Assembly: GCF_003611675.1 (NCBI RefSeq)
Contig: NZ_RAWA01000033.1
Span: forward strand, 1-41,961
Length of the DNA: 41,961 bases
Direction of reading: 5' to 3'
DNA from: Corallococcus sp. CA053C
GTDB taxonomy: Bacteria; Myxococcota; Myxococcia; Myxococcales; Myxococcaceae
Shown here in pieces: positions 8,872 through 18,076 of the stretch. The notes beneath the pieces are model-generated. The model worked only from the letters and a program-made list of their open reading frames with translations, ran no database searches and was not told the DNA's origin. Position 1 is the first letter of the stretch. Each line of letters opens with the position of its first letter. The position numbers and the translations under genes were made by a program.

Positions 8872-9118
8872 GGGTATGGCTCCTTGAGGAGTGAGAGGGA
8901 CGCGCGCTCGGGAACAACCGCTGTCCCGGTCCGTCGCGCGTGGGCGAGAGGTCCCGCTGGGGGTGGGCTCGACTGTCGTCTAGATAAGGGACAACGAACG
9001 CCACGAACAATGAGCGAAACGCTCGATTTTCAGTCCAAACGTCTCACGCCCGTAGATGCCTGGGCGGATGGCGCTATGATTGACCCGTACGAGGCCTGAA
9101 GCCCGGGGAGGGGTGCGC
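8872..9118. promoter_or_regulatory. Divergent promoter region with small palindrome
   Basis: The space between the NTF2-like and AraC genes. It holds a perfect small palindrome GAGCG-aaa-CGCTC at 9012-9024 inside a locally AT-richer stretch (8985-9045), which could be an operator or part of a promoter. No convincing -35/-10 pair is visible. Confidence 0.35.
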
Positions 9119-10075
9119 ATGGACGTCCTGGCGAACGTGTTGGGTGTGACCCAGTTGGGAAACACGATGCTCTGCCAGTCGGAGCTGCTGGCGCCGTGGG
9201 GGCTGGACATCGACGCCCACACCAAGACGGCCGTCCACCTGGTGCAGCGCGGCGTCTGCTGGCTGCACCTGGAAGGCGGTGAGCCCATGCGGCTGGTGCC
9301 GGGAGACCTGGCCCTCGTGGGCTCCGGGGTCCGCCATCGCCTCACCGACTCTCCGCATGGCCCCGTGGAGCCCTGGGAGGAGGCGCTGACGCGGATGAAG
9401 GACCGGCTCGCGGCCGAGCCGCCCTCCGCTTCCGCGGACTGCACGTCGCTCTTGTGCGCGGCCTATGAGTTCGAACAGGACGGCCAGCACCCGCTGCTGG
9501 CGCTGTTGCCCCAACTCATCCGCCTGCACGTGGACTCGTCCGACGACAGCGGCCAGTTCCAGGCCCTGGTGCGGCTGTTGTCCCACGAGTCCGGCCGCAA
9601 GCTGCCGGGCTCCGAGATCGTCATCCCCCGGCTCGTGGACAGCCTGTTCGTCTTCATCGTCCGCGCCTGGCTGGACAGCCAGCCCGTGGGCGCGGGCGGC
9701 TGGTTCGGCGCGCTGCGCGACCCGCAGATTGGCCGCGCCCTGTCCCTCATCCACGAGAGCCCGGAGCAGCCGTGGACGGTGGAGAGCCTGGCCGCGCGCG
9801 TGGCGCTGTCCCGCGCGGCCTTCGCCCGGCGCTTCGGCGAGCTCGTGGGAGAGCCGCCCCTCAAGTACCTCACGCGCTGGCGGATGAGCCTGGCGGCGAA
9901 GATCTTGAAGACGACCCGCGAGTCCGTGGACGAGGTCGCCACGCGCGTCGGCTACGACTCCACCACCGGCTTCGGCAAGGCCTTCCAGCGCCACCTGCGC
10001 GTGTCGCCCGGGCGCTACCGCATGGATGCCATGCCCGGACAGGTCGAGCGCCCCCGCCCGATGGCGGAGGGCTGA
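9119..10075 (+). CDS. AraC-family regulator with cupin sensor domain
   Basis: About 318 residues from the ATG at 9119, chosen because ggggagggg lies just upstream. The N-terminal half (about 1-185) is a cupin-type domain like those of AraC regulators annotated Cupin_6 (for example HLVQRGVCWLHLEGGEP, LVPGDLALVGSGVRHRL). The C-terminal hundred residues hold two helix-turn-helices: WTVESLAARVALSRAAFARRF, then VDEVATRVGYDSTTGFGKAF and the terminal RVSPGRYR. The sensor presumably binds a small ligand. It is convergent with the last gene of the leftward biosynthetic operon and divergent from the NTF2-like gene. The latter is its most likely direct target, while control of the biosynthetic locus is possible but unproven. 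Confidence 0.88.
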   Translation: MDVLANVLGVTQLGNTMLCQSELLAPWGLDIDAHTKTAVHLVQRGVCWLHLEGGEPMRLVPGDLALVGSGVRHRLTDSPHGPVEPWEEALTRMKDRLAAEPPSASADCTSLLCAAYEFEQDGQHPLLALLPQLIRLHVDSSDDSGQFQALVRLLSHESGRKLPGSEIVIPRLVDSLFVFIVRAWLDSQPVGAGGWFGALRDPQIGRALSLIHESPEQPWTVESLAARVALSRAAFARRFGELVGEPPLKYLTRWRMSLAAKILKTTRESVDEVATRVGYDSTTGFGKAFQRHLRVSPGRYRMDAMPGQVERPRPMAEG

Positions 10076-10102
10076 CAAGCCCCCCGCGGCACCGCGCGGC
10101 GC

Positions 10103-11305
10103 TCAGGGAGGCGAGTACTGGAGCCCCATGGCGATGTTGTTCGCCGTCCGGGCTCCCAGCCACTGGCGGGCGGCGTCGAGCCCCAGGCGCAGGTTGTAGC
10201 CACTCAGGTGGTAGGAGACGGACAGGTCCACCGCCTTGAGGTTGGACAGCTGCGGCTGCAGGGGGCTGGCGTAGGCCTGCTCCCACCGGAGGCCCACCTG
10301 CGTCCGCCCCGGCCCCATCTGGAGGTGCGGCAGGTACGCGCCCGTGATGGCATACGCGCGCCGGTAGGAGCGGTGCTCGTCGTACTCGTAGTAGCCCACG
10401 TCGAAGGTGGCCGTGCCCAGGCCGGTCCCCAGCCGCTTCTCCGCGAACAGGTCCGCCGTCACCGCCCAGAGGTTGTCCACCCGCGTGGGCAGGGGCTGCG
10501 CCTGCGCCGCTTCCACCGCCAGGGGAAGCACGCTCGCGGCCCCCGCCGGCGCCACGACCGTCGAGACGCGGCCGTCATGCTGGTACTGCATGGCCACGCC
10601 CACCGACACGACGTCCTTCTCCCCCAGGTACGACGTGGAGACGAAGTAGCCGGGCTCGCGGTCCAGGAAGCTGAAGCTCACGCGGCCCGTCAGCCGGGGC
10701 GCCGCCTGGCCCAGCTCCAGCTGGTGCGCCATCAGGTGGTACTTGAAGAAGCCCTGGCCCACGGAGCCCCAGACGGACAGGCCGGTGTCGCGCCCGAAGG
10801 GGCCGTTCTCGCCACCGATGCGGCGGACCCCGTCGTAGATGCCGGGGTAGCTCCAGATGAGGTTGCGGAAGGGGCCGCTCAAGTTGAAGCGATCAAACGG
10901 CACCACGAAGCGGCCCGCCCAGATCTGGAACGACTCCGCCAGCTTGAACATGCCCACGGTGTCCAGGATCCGGGGCTGCGCGGTCTCGAAGCTCTGCGCA
11001 TACGCCACCGCGCTGAACCCATACGAGAACCACGGCGTCAGCTGCCCGCCCACCCCGGGCACCACGAGGATGGAGTCCAGGGAGTAGTCATCCAGCCGGG
11101 CCTGACGCCCCACGAGGACGCGGGAGTCCAGCCGCGCCTGGAGGCGGAACACCAGCGGCGGGGGCGTGGGGGGCGCTGGCGCCACGTCCTGCGCGACAGC
11201 AGGCTTTGCCTCCGGTTCGGGCGCCGCCAGGGCCCCCAGGGGAAGCCCCAGCACGGCGAGCGCCACCTGGGTGGAAAGGACTCTCACTGCACGATGCATG
11301 TTCAT
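10103..11305 (-). CDS. OprO/OprP-like outer-membrane porin
   Basis: A 400-residue protein with a signal peptide (residues 1-28, cleaved after ALAA), a Pro/Ala-rich stretch, then alternating aromatic beta-strands to the end (for example FSYGFSAVAYAQSF, FQIWAGRFVVPFDRFNLSGP, LGTATFDVGYYEYDEH, YHLSGYNLRLGLDAAR). The IWAGRFVVPFDR element resembles the phosphate-selective porin O/P family. The final residues are hydrophobic but end in Pro, not the usual Phe. It is the last gene of the leftward operon, 34 bases after the ABM gene. A small hairpin (GAGCCC/GGGCTC, 11325-11341) lies in that gap and may lower its expression. With the MFS gene it may form an export or uptake route for the locus product. 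Confidence 0.72.
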   Translation of the reverse strand: MNMHRAVRVLSTQVALAVLGLPLGALAAPEPEAKPAVAQDVAPAPPTPPPLVFRLQARLDSRVLVGRQARLDDYSLDSILVVPGVGGQLTPWFSYGFSAVAYAQSFETAQPRILDTVGMFKLAESFQIWAGRFVVPFDRFNLSGPFRNLIWSYPGIYDGVRRIGGENGPFGRDTGLSVWGSVGQGFFKYHLMAHQLELGQAAPRLTGRVSFSFLDREPGYFVSTSYLGEKDVVSVGVAMQYQHDGRVSTVVAPAGAASVLPLAVEAAQAQPLPTRVDNLWAVTADLFAEKRLGTGLGTATFDVGYYEYDEHRSYRRAYAITGAYLPHLQMGPGRTQVGLRWEQAYASPLQPQLSNLKAVDLSVSYHLSGYNLRLGLDAARQWLGARTANNIAMGLQYSPP

Positions 11306-11339
11306 GGCGGCGGCGTCTCGCTGGGAGCCCTGAGGGGGC

Positions 11340-11627
11340 TCAGACCGTCTTGAGCTTCATGACCTGGGTGCCCGCCGTCAGCCCCAGGGAGAAGTAGTCG
11401 CGGGTGTGTTCCTTCTCCATGTGGACGCGCAGCGCGTCGCGGTTCTGGAAGATCTCCCAGAGCACGAACCGGCCCGGGTTCTCCAGGTCCTCCAGGATGC
11501 GGAACAGGATGCAGCCCGGCTCCTTGACGGTCTCCGCCACCAGCTTGTTGAGCGCGGCCTTGATCTCCACTTCCTTGCCGGGCTTCGCCGTGATGAAGGC
11601 TGTCATCTCCACTCGTTCGTCGGACAT
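11340..11627 (-). CDS. ABM-domain putative monooxygenase
   Basis: About 95 residues from the ATG at 11627 (MSDER), which gives the usual family length. An in-frame upstream start would add 11 residues running into the gap. It is a single antibiotic-biosynthesis monooxygenase domain: a ferredoxin-like fold with MTAFITAKPGKEVEIKAAL, EPGCILFRILED, the FVLWEIFQNRDALRVHMEKEH stretch and a final strand. Stand-alone ABM proteins are cofactor-free quinol or polyketide oxygenases, or small-molecule binders. It lies 22 bases after the aldo/keto reductase gene in the leftward operon, so it could act on the polyketide-derived product. A housekeeping YgiN-like role is an alternative. Confidence 0.85.
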   Translation of the reverse strand: MSDERVEMTAFITAKPGKEVEIKAALNKLVAETVKEPGCILFRILEDLENPGRFVLWEIFQNRDALRVHMEKEHTRDYFSLGLTAGTQVMKLKTV

Positions 11628-11649
11628 CGTGTGTTTTCCTTTCGCTGGC

Positions 11650-12657
<1,008 letters not shown>

Positions 12658-12705
12658 TGTGTTCCCTCTTCACGAAGTTTCTTCCCACGCCCTGCCCGTC
12701 GCCTG

Positions 12706-13899
12706 TCACGTCGCGGTCCGCGCCAGGGCCGGCCGGGGGCTGCTGCCCACCGCGCCCAGCACCAGCGTGCCCAGCGTGGCGGCCCCGGCCGCGGCCATGA
12801 CACCCCGCCAGCCCCAGCGCTGCCACACCGACCCGAGCGTGTAGCTGCCCAGGCTGCCTCCCGAAAGACAACTCAAGAGGTACAGCGAGGAGGCGGCCCC
12901 CATCTGCTGCGGCTGGATGGCGGTGGTCACGTCGTAGAACACCGCCGGCTGACAGGCATACACCCCCGTGTAGAGGACGAGCACGCCCAGCATCACCGCG
13001 ACCACGTTCTGGAACAGCAGCATGATGCCGAACGAGGCGAGCACCAGCACCACGCCGGTGCGCACCACGCGGCTCGCGCCATAGGCCTGCGCCAGCGCGC
13101 CGGCCTTGGGAGCAATCACCGCCCCGCCAATGCCCGCGAGGCTCAGCCAGCCAATCTGACCCACCGTCAGGCCGAACGGAGGACCGACCAGGTAGAACGT
13201 CAGCGTCGTCAGCGCGCCCAGGTAGGCGAAGAACAACAGGAAGCCCGCCACGTAGCGGCGCACGATGTGCGGCATCGTCAGCAGCTTGAGCGACCGCACG
13301 TACTGCGCCCCCAGCGACGGCTTCTCTCCGGGCAGCGCCGGCAGGGCCCGGGCGCGGAAGAGCGCCGCGGCCAGGAGGATGATGGGGAGGCTGTAGCCCA
13401 TCATCGCCATGCGCCAGCCGAACATGCCGGTGAGGATGCCCAGCACCGTGCGGCCGATGATGAGGCCCGTCACCGTCGCGCTGAGACACAGGCCCAGGTA
13501 GGCGCCCGCCTTCCCCGGCGGCGCGATGCGCGTCATGTACGGGAACATGGGGCTGACCATGCCGGCGGCGAAGGCGCCCATGAACCCCATGCCCAGGTTG
13601 AAGAGCAGGAAGCTGGGCGCGGCGCCACACAGCAGCACGCTGCCCGCGAGTCCCAGCGCGCTGATCATGGCCATGCGGGTGAGGTTCACCCGGTCCGTCA
13701 GCGGCCCCAGCAGGAAGAACGCCACCGCGTAGGTGAGGCTGCAATAGCTGAACGAGACGCGCACGTCGGTGATGGGAATCCCGAAGTCCGCGCCGATGTG
13801 CTGGAAGATGGGCTGCACCATGATGATGGAGCCCAGTGCCAGCAGGATGGCGGTGAACGGCGTCACCACCTGTCCCTTCTGAGTCGTGTCGGTGCTCAT
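12706..13899 (-). CDS. MFS transporter, probable exporter
   Basis: A 397-residue major facilitator with about 12 membrane segments. The conserved loop between helices 2 and 3 reads GPLTDRVNLTRM, the usual G-x(3)-D-R-x-G/N-R-type motif A, and a shorter repeat occurs in the second half. The pattern resembles drug or arabinose-type effluxers (DHA1-like). The ATG at 13899 lies nine bases after the stop of the 273-residue gene. It is the fourth gene of the leftward operon and is the natural candidate to move the locus product across the inner membrane, possibly with the porin gene downstream. Substrate and direction are inferred from context only. Confidence 0.88.
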   Translation of the reverse strand: MSTDTTQKGQVVTPFTAILLALGSIIMVQPIFQHIGADFGIPITDVRVSFSYCSLTYAVAFFLLGPLTDRVNLTRMAMISALGLAGSVLLCGAAPSFLLFNLGMGFMGAFAAGMVSPMFPYMTRIAPPGKAGAYLGLCLSATVTGLIIGRTVLGILTGMFGWRMAMMGYSLPIILLAAALFRARALPALPGEKPSLGAQYVRSLKLLTMPHIVRRYVAGFLLFFAYLGALTTLTFYLVGPPFGLTVGQIGWLSLAGIGGAVIAPKAGALAQAYGASRVVRTGVVLVLASFGIMLLFQNVVAVMLGVLVLYTGVYACQPAVFYDVTTAIQPQQMGAASSLYLLSCLSGGSLGSYTLGSVWQRWGWRGVMAAAGAATLGTLVLGAVGSSPRPALARTAT

Positions 13900-13908
13900 C
13901 GCGTCCCC

Positions 13909-14730
13909 CTACCCTCTCGTCTCGAGTCCCTCGAATGGAGCGGGACCGGACTTGAGCTGGGCATGGACATCCCCGCCGAGCCCGTGGTGGCCAATGGCCC
14001 CGCCGAAGCTCATCTGGGAGCTGATCCACAGGACGATGACGTCGATGATGCGGTTGGACTGCGGCCCCGGCGGGAACGGGTTGGGCATGCGGGCGGAGTA
14101 CGTGGCCCGGCCCTCCGCGTCCGCGATGAAGACGTTGGGGATGCCCAGCGGGCCCGGACGCACGGTGTCCTGGGGGCGAATCTCATGCCGGCGCAGCCCC
14201 ATCACCGTGTAGAGGCTGTGGGGGATCATCCCTTCGAACACGAAGGAGAAGTCCGCGTAGGTGTCTCCCACCTCGATGGTCATCGTCCCCTTGGCCTGGC
14301 ACCACTGTCCCAGGGTGATGGGCGAGGTGATCTTCCGCCCGTCGATGGGGCGGTAGTCCGGGATGTACGCCTCGTGCAGCGGCAGCGACGGCCGCACCAC
14401 GCTGTGCGCGTGGGGGAGCTGCTCCGGCGCGAAGACGAGCTTGTAGTTGTTGCACGCCAGCGGCAGCGACACCGTGTGCAACACCTCTTCGCTGGTCGCG
14501 AGCTCGTCGGTGGAGAGCTGGCGCACCACCTTGTAGGGGGCGAGCTTCCCGAACTCCGGCACCGGGCTGTCCGCGGCCACCACCGCCGCGGTCCACTTCA
14601 TCGTCAGGTCTTCCTGGATGACATTGCCAATGACGATGAAGTTCCCATCCTTGTCCATGATTTCACTGGGCGGATAGGGCGGGCCCTGCGTCGTCAGCTT
14701 GAGGGCGGAGACGTGTTTCTGGGTAGGCAT
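13909..14730 (-). CDS. Unknown 273-residue protein of the AfsA operon
   Basis: The ATG at 14730 (MPTQKH) lies 19 bases after the HAD phosphatase stop. In-frame sequence continues upstream into that gene and is judged non-coding. No signal peptide or membrane helix is visible. The C-terminal half has a pattern of beta-strands ending in small polar loops: KGTMTIEVGDTYADFSFVFE, then GMIPHSLYTVMGL, FIADAEGRATYSARMPNPFP, and finally a His/Gly-rich stretch (FGGAIGHHGLGGDVHAQLK). This vaguely recalls beta-sandwich proteins of the CHRD or extracellular-domain type. I cannot name a family. Its place between the phosphatase and the exporter makes it a candidate pathway enzyme or binding protein. Confidence 0.72.
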   Translation of the reverse strand: MPTQKHVSALKLTTQGPPYPPSEIMDKDGNFIVIGNVIQEDLTMKWTAAVVAADSPVPEFGKLAPYKVVRQLSTDELATSEEVLHTVSLPLACNNYKLVFAPEQLPHAHSVVRPSLPLHEAYIPDYRPIDGRKITSPITLGQWCQAKGTMTIEVGDTYADFSFVFEGMIPHSLYTVMGLRRHEIRPQDTVRPGPLGIPNVFIADAEGRATYSARMPNPFPPGPQSNRIIDVIVLWISSQMSFGGAIGHHGLGGDVHAQLKSGPAPFEGLETRG

Positions 14731-14749
14731 GGCTTTTGATTCCCTGACT

Positions 14750-15424
14750 TCAGTTCGCCGAAAGGACCCGCCAGCTGCGCTCGCGCGCGACCTTGAGCAT
14801 GGCCGGCGAGTCACCCACGACGACGGGGTTGCCCACCTTCTCCATGAAGCAGATGTCCGACACGTGGTCGCCGTAGGCGTAGCAGGCGTCCAGTTGGATG
14901 CCCTTGCCCGCGATGTAGCGGGAAATGACCTCCCACTTGCCGTCGCCAATCACCTGCTGGAGCAGCGTGCCGGTGTAGAGGCCATCCTTCACCTCCAGCT
15001 CCGAGCACAGCAGCCGGTCCGCGCCGACGTAGGAGCAGATGGGGCCGAGGATGTCCTTGAACGACCCGGAGACGAGCACCAGCTCCGCGCCGCGGGACTT
15101 GTGCTCCTTCTGCTCGGAGTACGCCGACGACACGAACAGGTCGCCCCGGTCCATGACCTCCTGGAGCCAGACCTTCGCCGCCGCCTGCAGCTCCGCCTGG
15201 GAGATGCCCGCGAACATCTCGTAGAAGCGCTTGTTGAGCGCCGCCCGGTCCGCGGTGGGCGTGTTGGCCTCGTTGATGGCCTGGAATTCCTTGCGCTTCT
15301 GGTCCGCTTCCGGCCGCGACGCGTACGGCGTCTTGTACAGGAAGTAATCCATGAACGTGATCATGCTCTTGAAGCGGATCAGCGTCTCATCGATGTCTGA
15401 GAAAACGATGTAGTTCTTGCTCAT
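14750..15424 (-). CDS. HAD-family phosphatase next to AfsA
   Basis: A 224-residue HAD-IB (SerB-like) hydrolase. The nucleophile motif is SDIDETL with Asp10 and Asp12, and motif II is LVLVSGSF. A conserved Lys lies before motif IV, GDHVSD (residues 185-190), and a helical cap lies at about 20-110. It would dephosphorylate a small phosphorylated substrate. It starts 18 bases after the AfsA stop and is certainly cotranscribed with it. In Streptomyces, AfsA-type enzymes make a phosphorylated butenolide that a phosphatase must strip. The methylenomycin-furan genes encode an AfsA homologue (MmfL) and a HAD phosphatase (MmfP) together. That precedent gives this enzyme its most likely job. Confidence 0.9.
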   Translation of the reverse strand: MSKNYIVFSDIDETLIRFKSMITFMDYFLYKTPYASRPEADQKRKEFQAINEANTPTADRAALNKRFYEMFAGISQAELQAAAKVWLQEVMDRGDLFVSSAYSEQKEHKSRGAELVLVSGSFKDILGPICSYVGADRLLCSELEVKDGLYTGTLLQQVIGDGKWEVISRYIAGKGIQLDACYAYGDHVSDICFMEKVGNPVVVGDSPAMLKVARERSWRVLSAN

Positions 15425-15442
15425 GGCGGCGGAAGTCCTGTT

Positions 15443-16315
15443 TCAGGCGTCGATTTCGTTGAGAGGAGAGAGGCCAGGCGCGAGCTTGACGAGCGCGAGC
15501 CGCGACAGCAGCCCCTCGCGCGCGCTCAAGAGCGCCTTGTCGAAGGCGGCGTACTTCACGAACACCTCCGTGATGCACACGCCGACCTGGAAGAACTCGA
15601 CCTTGATGTCGAGGAACACCGCGCCCGTCTGGCGCGTGTCACCGCGCTCCGCCACCACCTTCATCGTGATGTCGGTCGGCAGGGGGAAGCCGAAGGTGTG
15701 GTACGTGATGTTGTATTCGTTGAGGACGAAGTAGTACGGCCGGCCGATCTGCTCGAGCCAGAACTTCTCCGTCGCCGCCAGCAACATCTGGCGAGACGCC
15801 TCGAAGAACACCACGCCCTGGAGGTGGTGGCCGGTGACGTGGTCCCCCATCTCCGCGCAGTCGTCGTCCAGCACCAGGTAGGAGCGGTAGAGGTCCTCCG
15901 CCGCGTCCTTGAAGGGGTTGGTGATGATGGTGTTCCGGTCGTAGTGCTTGTGCGTGTACTTGCCGGGGCAGCGGTCGCGGATGCGGGCCTCCTGGATGGA
16001 GACGCGGTCGCGCGCGGGGCTCTGCTGGATGCGCTCCTCCAGCACGGCCAGGCGCTCCAGGGACACGCCCTGCCCCACGATGAGGGCGGCGGGCCGCTCC
16101 AGGGCGTCCTGCGCGAGCAGGCGCTCCAGATTGGAGACGGTGATCACGCCGGGGTTCTCTCCCGCGAAGGAGACGAACTTGTCACCCACGACATGCAGCG
16201 GCAGCGGCGTGACGTGGAGCGGCCGCTCCGTCTGGGTCGGCACCTCGTTGGCGCTCGAGGCCTCGGCCAAATCGGTCAGGGACGCCTTCCGGCGCATTGG
16301 ATCAACTGTAAACAT
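15443..16315 (-). CDS. AfsA-type hotdog protein (butyrolactone synthase-like)
   Basis: About 290 residues from the ATG at 16315, which has aagggggaaa upstream; a longer in-frame start lacks a ribosome site. Residues about 120-285 form an A-factor-biosynthesis hotdog domain: KYTHKHYDRNTIITN, the HHLQG motif at 163-167 followed by the EASRQ helix (172-176), and the strands YFVLNEYNITYHTFG and VFLDIKVEFFQVG. Streptomyces AfsA has two such repeats. Here the N-terminal part (about 25-110) is poorly conserved and contains no clear second copy. AfsA enzymes condense a beta-ketoacyl thioester with dihydroxyacetone phosphate. It is first in the leftward operon and divergent from the PKS operon. Exact activity is not proven by sequence. 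Confidence 0.8.
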   Translation of the reverse strand: MFTVDPMRRKASLTDLAEASSANEVPTQTERPLHVTPLPLHVVGDKFVSFAGENPGVITVSNLERLLAQDALERPAALIVGQGVSLERLAVLEERIQQSPARDRVSIQEARIRDRCPGKYTHKHYDRNTIITNPFKDAAEDLYRSYLVLDDDCAEMGDHVTGHHLQGVVFFEASRQMLLAATEKFWLEQIGRPYYFVLNEYNITYHTFGFPLPTDITMKVVAERGDTRQTGAVFLDIKVEFFQVGVCITEVFVKYAAFDKALLSAREGLLSRLALVKLAPGLSPLNEIDA

Positions 16316-16697
16316 GCGTTTCCCCCTTCTTCCCCATCTGTCCTGCATCCAACGACTCGGGATGCTTTGCTACGGGCCGCGTCAAGATGCACGTTCACCC
16401 GTTTATGTCCTCCACGGGATGACATCGCCCGTGGGACATGACCGGTCCGGCATCGCGTTAAGAGATACAGGAAGCAATTCCTGGCACGCTGTGAAATGAA
16501 TCACACCCATCTTGTAGACAGCCAGGCAACACGTGAGCCGTGAGCGCCATCCTGCGTCAGCGTACGGATGACATGAACAGGCGAGCATGTTGTCTTTCAA
16601 AATGTTTTTTAGTGTCTCGCCGCGATCAAGGGAGCGCCCGGAGGCCGTCTGTCTCCGCGTGGCGCCCGGGATCGGATTCACCTAGAGGGGATGAGAA
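16316..16697. promoter_or_regulatory. Divergent control region of the PKS/AfsA locus
   Basis: About 380 bases, clearly lower in GC than the flanking genes, between the AfsA and acyl ligase starts. It must hold promoters in both directions. It includes a long imperfect inverted repeat (16405-16439, listed separately), a perfect short palindrome CAGGAA-gcaa-TTCCTG (16468-16483), a further pair GGCGAG/CTCGCC (16580-16585 and 16616-16621) and an AT-rich stretch (16589-16617) that is the best promoter candidate for the rightward operon. No reliable -35/-10 pair stands out. Confidence 0.6.
16405..16439. promoter_or_regulatory. Inverted repeat, candidate operator
   Basis: ATGTCCTCCACGGG (16405-16418) is matched by CCCGTGGGACAT (16428-16439), the reverse complement apart from two unpaired bases, across a nine-base spacer. 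Arm length and spacing suit a dimeric repressor such as a TetR-type protein, or a transcript hairpin. It lies in the shared upstream region of both operons. No TetR/ArpA-like gene is present in the window, so the binding partner is unknown. Confidence 0.45.
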
Positions 16698-18053
16698 ATG
16701 CTTGGGGAAAAGACCGATGTGCAGTGGCTATTGGAGCGCCTGGAGTCCCAGGGCTCGCGGCCTGCTTTGATCTGGGATGGCCAGGAGGTCTCCTATACCG
16801 CGCTCGTGGCGCGTGTGAAGGGCTGGCTCGCGGAGCTCCAGAAGCATTCCCTGACGCCGGGCACCTCCGTGGCGCTGCGCGGGGACTACAATCCTGAGAC
16901 GTGCGCGCTGCTGGTCGCGCTGGTGTTGAACCGCAACATCGCGGTGCCACTGGCCCCCACGGTGAAGACACTGAAGGAGTTCCTGGAGATCGCCGAGTGC
17001 GATGCGCTCTTCGAGTTCCAGGGCACGGAGCTCCTGGGCGTGACGCGGCTGTCACCCGCGACGCAGCACCCGCTCAACACCTGGCTCAAGGACCAGGGCG
17101 TGCCGGGGCTCATCCTGTTCAGCTCCGGGTCCACGGGCCGCAGCAAGGCGTCGCTGCTCGACTTCGAGAAGATGCTCCGCAAGTTCAAGAAGGCCCGGGC
17201 CGGCAGCCGCACCCTCACCTTCCTCTTGTTGGATCACATCGGTGGCATCAACACGATGCTCCACGCGCTCACGTCCGGCGGCACCATCATCCCGCTGACG
17301 GAGCGCACGCCGCAGGCGGTCTGCGCCACCATCGAGAAGCACCGCGTCCAGCTGCTGCCCACGACGCCCACGTTCCTGAACATGCTGCTGATGTCGGAGG
17401 CGTACCGTCAGCACGACCTGTCGTCGCTGGAGGTCATCACCTACGGCACGGAGCCCATGCCGGCGGCGACGCTCAAGCACCTGCACGAGGTGTTTCCGCA
17501 GATCAAGCTCAAGCAGACCTACGGGCTGTCGGAGCTGGGCATCCTCCAGACGAAGTCCAAGGACGACGCGTCCCTCTGGGTGAAGGTGGGCGGCGAGGGC
17601 TACGAGCTGAAGGTCATCGACAACATCCTGTGGATCCGCGCCGAGTCCGCGATGGTCGGCTACCTCAACGCGCCCTCGCCCTTCAACGACGAGGGCTGGT
17701 TCAACACCGGCGACGCGGTGGAGGTGGATGGCGAGTACATGCGCATCCTCGGCCGCAAGTCGGAGATCATCAACGTGGGCGGGGAGAAGGTCTATCCCGC
17801 GGAGGTGGAGAGCGTCCTCCTGCAACTGCCCAACGTGACGGACGCCACGGTCGTCGGGCGTCCCAGCCCCATCACCGGCAACGTCGTCGTCGCCCGCGTC
17901 ACGGTGCGTGAGCCGGAGGACGTGTCCGCGCTCACCAAGCGGCTGCGCCAGTTCTGCCGCAGCCGGCTGGACGCCTACAAGATTCCGGTGGCCGTCGAGG
18001 TGGTGGAGGGACGGCTGCATGGGGACCGGTTCAAGAAGGCCCGGGTCGGCTGA
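16698..18053 (+). CDS. ANL-superfamily acyl ligase (AMP-binding)
   Basis: A 451-residue adenylate-forming enzyme, slightly short for the family. The ATG at 16698 has gagggg upstream. Visible core motifs are the phosphate loop FSSGSTGRSK (142-150), LPTTPTFLNMLL, QTYGLSELG, GWFNTGD, then KSEIINVGGEKVYPAEVE. The C-terminal end reads LHGDRFKKARVG. Where most members have a Gly-Lys pair carrying the catalytic lysine, this one has Gly-Asp with two lysines just after it. It would activate a carboxylic acid as acyl-AMP and load it onto CoA or the stand-alone ACP two genes downstream, giving the PKS a starter unit. It opens the rightward operon, 23 bases before the SDR gene. Confidence 0.88.
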   Translation: MLGEKTDVQWLLERLESQGSRPALIWDGQEVSYTALVARVKGWLAELQKHSLTPGTSVALRGDYNPETCALLVALVLNRNIAVPLAPTVKTLKEFLEIAECDALFEFQGTELLGVTRLSPATQHPLNTWLKDQGVPGLILFSSGSTGRSKASLLDFEKMLRKFKKARAGSRTLTFLLLDHIGGINTMLHALTSGGTIIPLTERTPQAVCATIEKHRVQLLPTTPTFLNMLLMSEAYRQHDLSSLEVITYGTEPMPAATLKHLHEVFPQIKLKQTYGLSELGILQTKSKDDASLWVKVGGEGYELKVIDNILWIRAESAMVGYLNAPSPFNDEGWFNTGDAVEVDGEYMRILGRKSEIINVGGEKVYPAEVESVLLQLPNVTDATVVGRPSPITGNVVVARVTVREPEDVSALTKRLRQFCRSRLDAYKIPVAVEVVEGRLHGDRFKKARVG

Positions 18054-18076
18054 CAAGCATTGAGAGGGGGTTCAAC

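Noticed and set aside
16482-16500. Possible sigma-54 promoter (TGGCACG)
   Set aside because: The -24 element is perfect, but the expected GC at -12 is missing (GAAA at that position).
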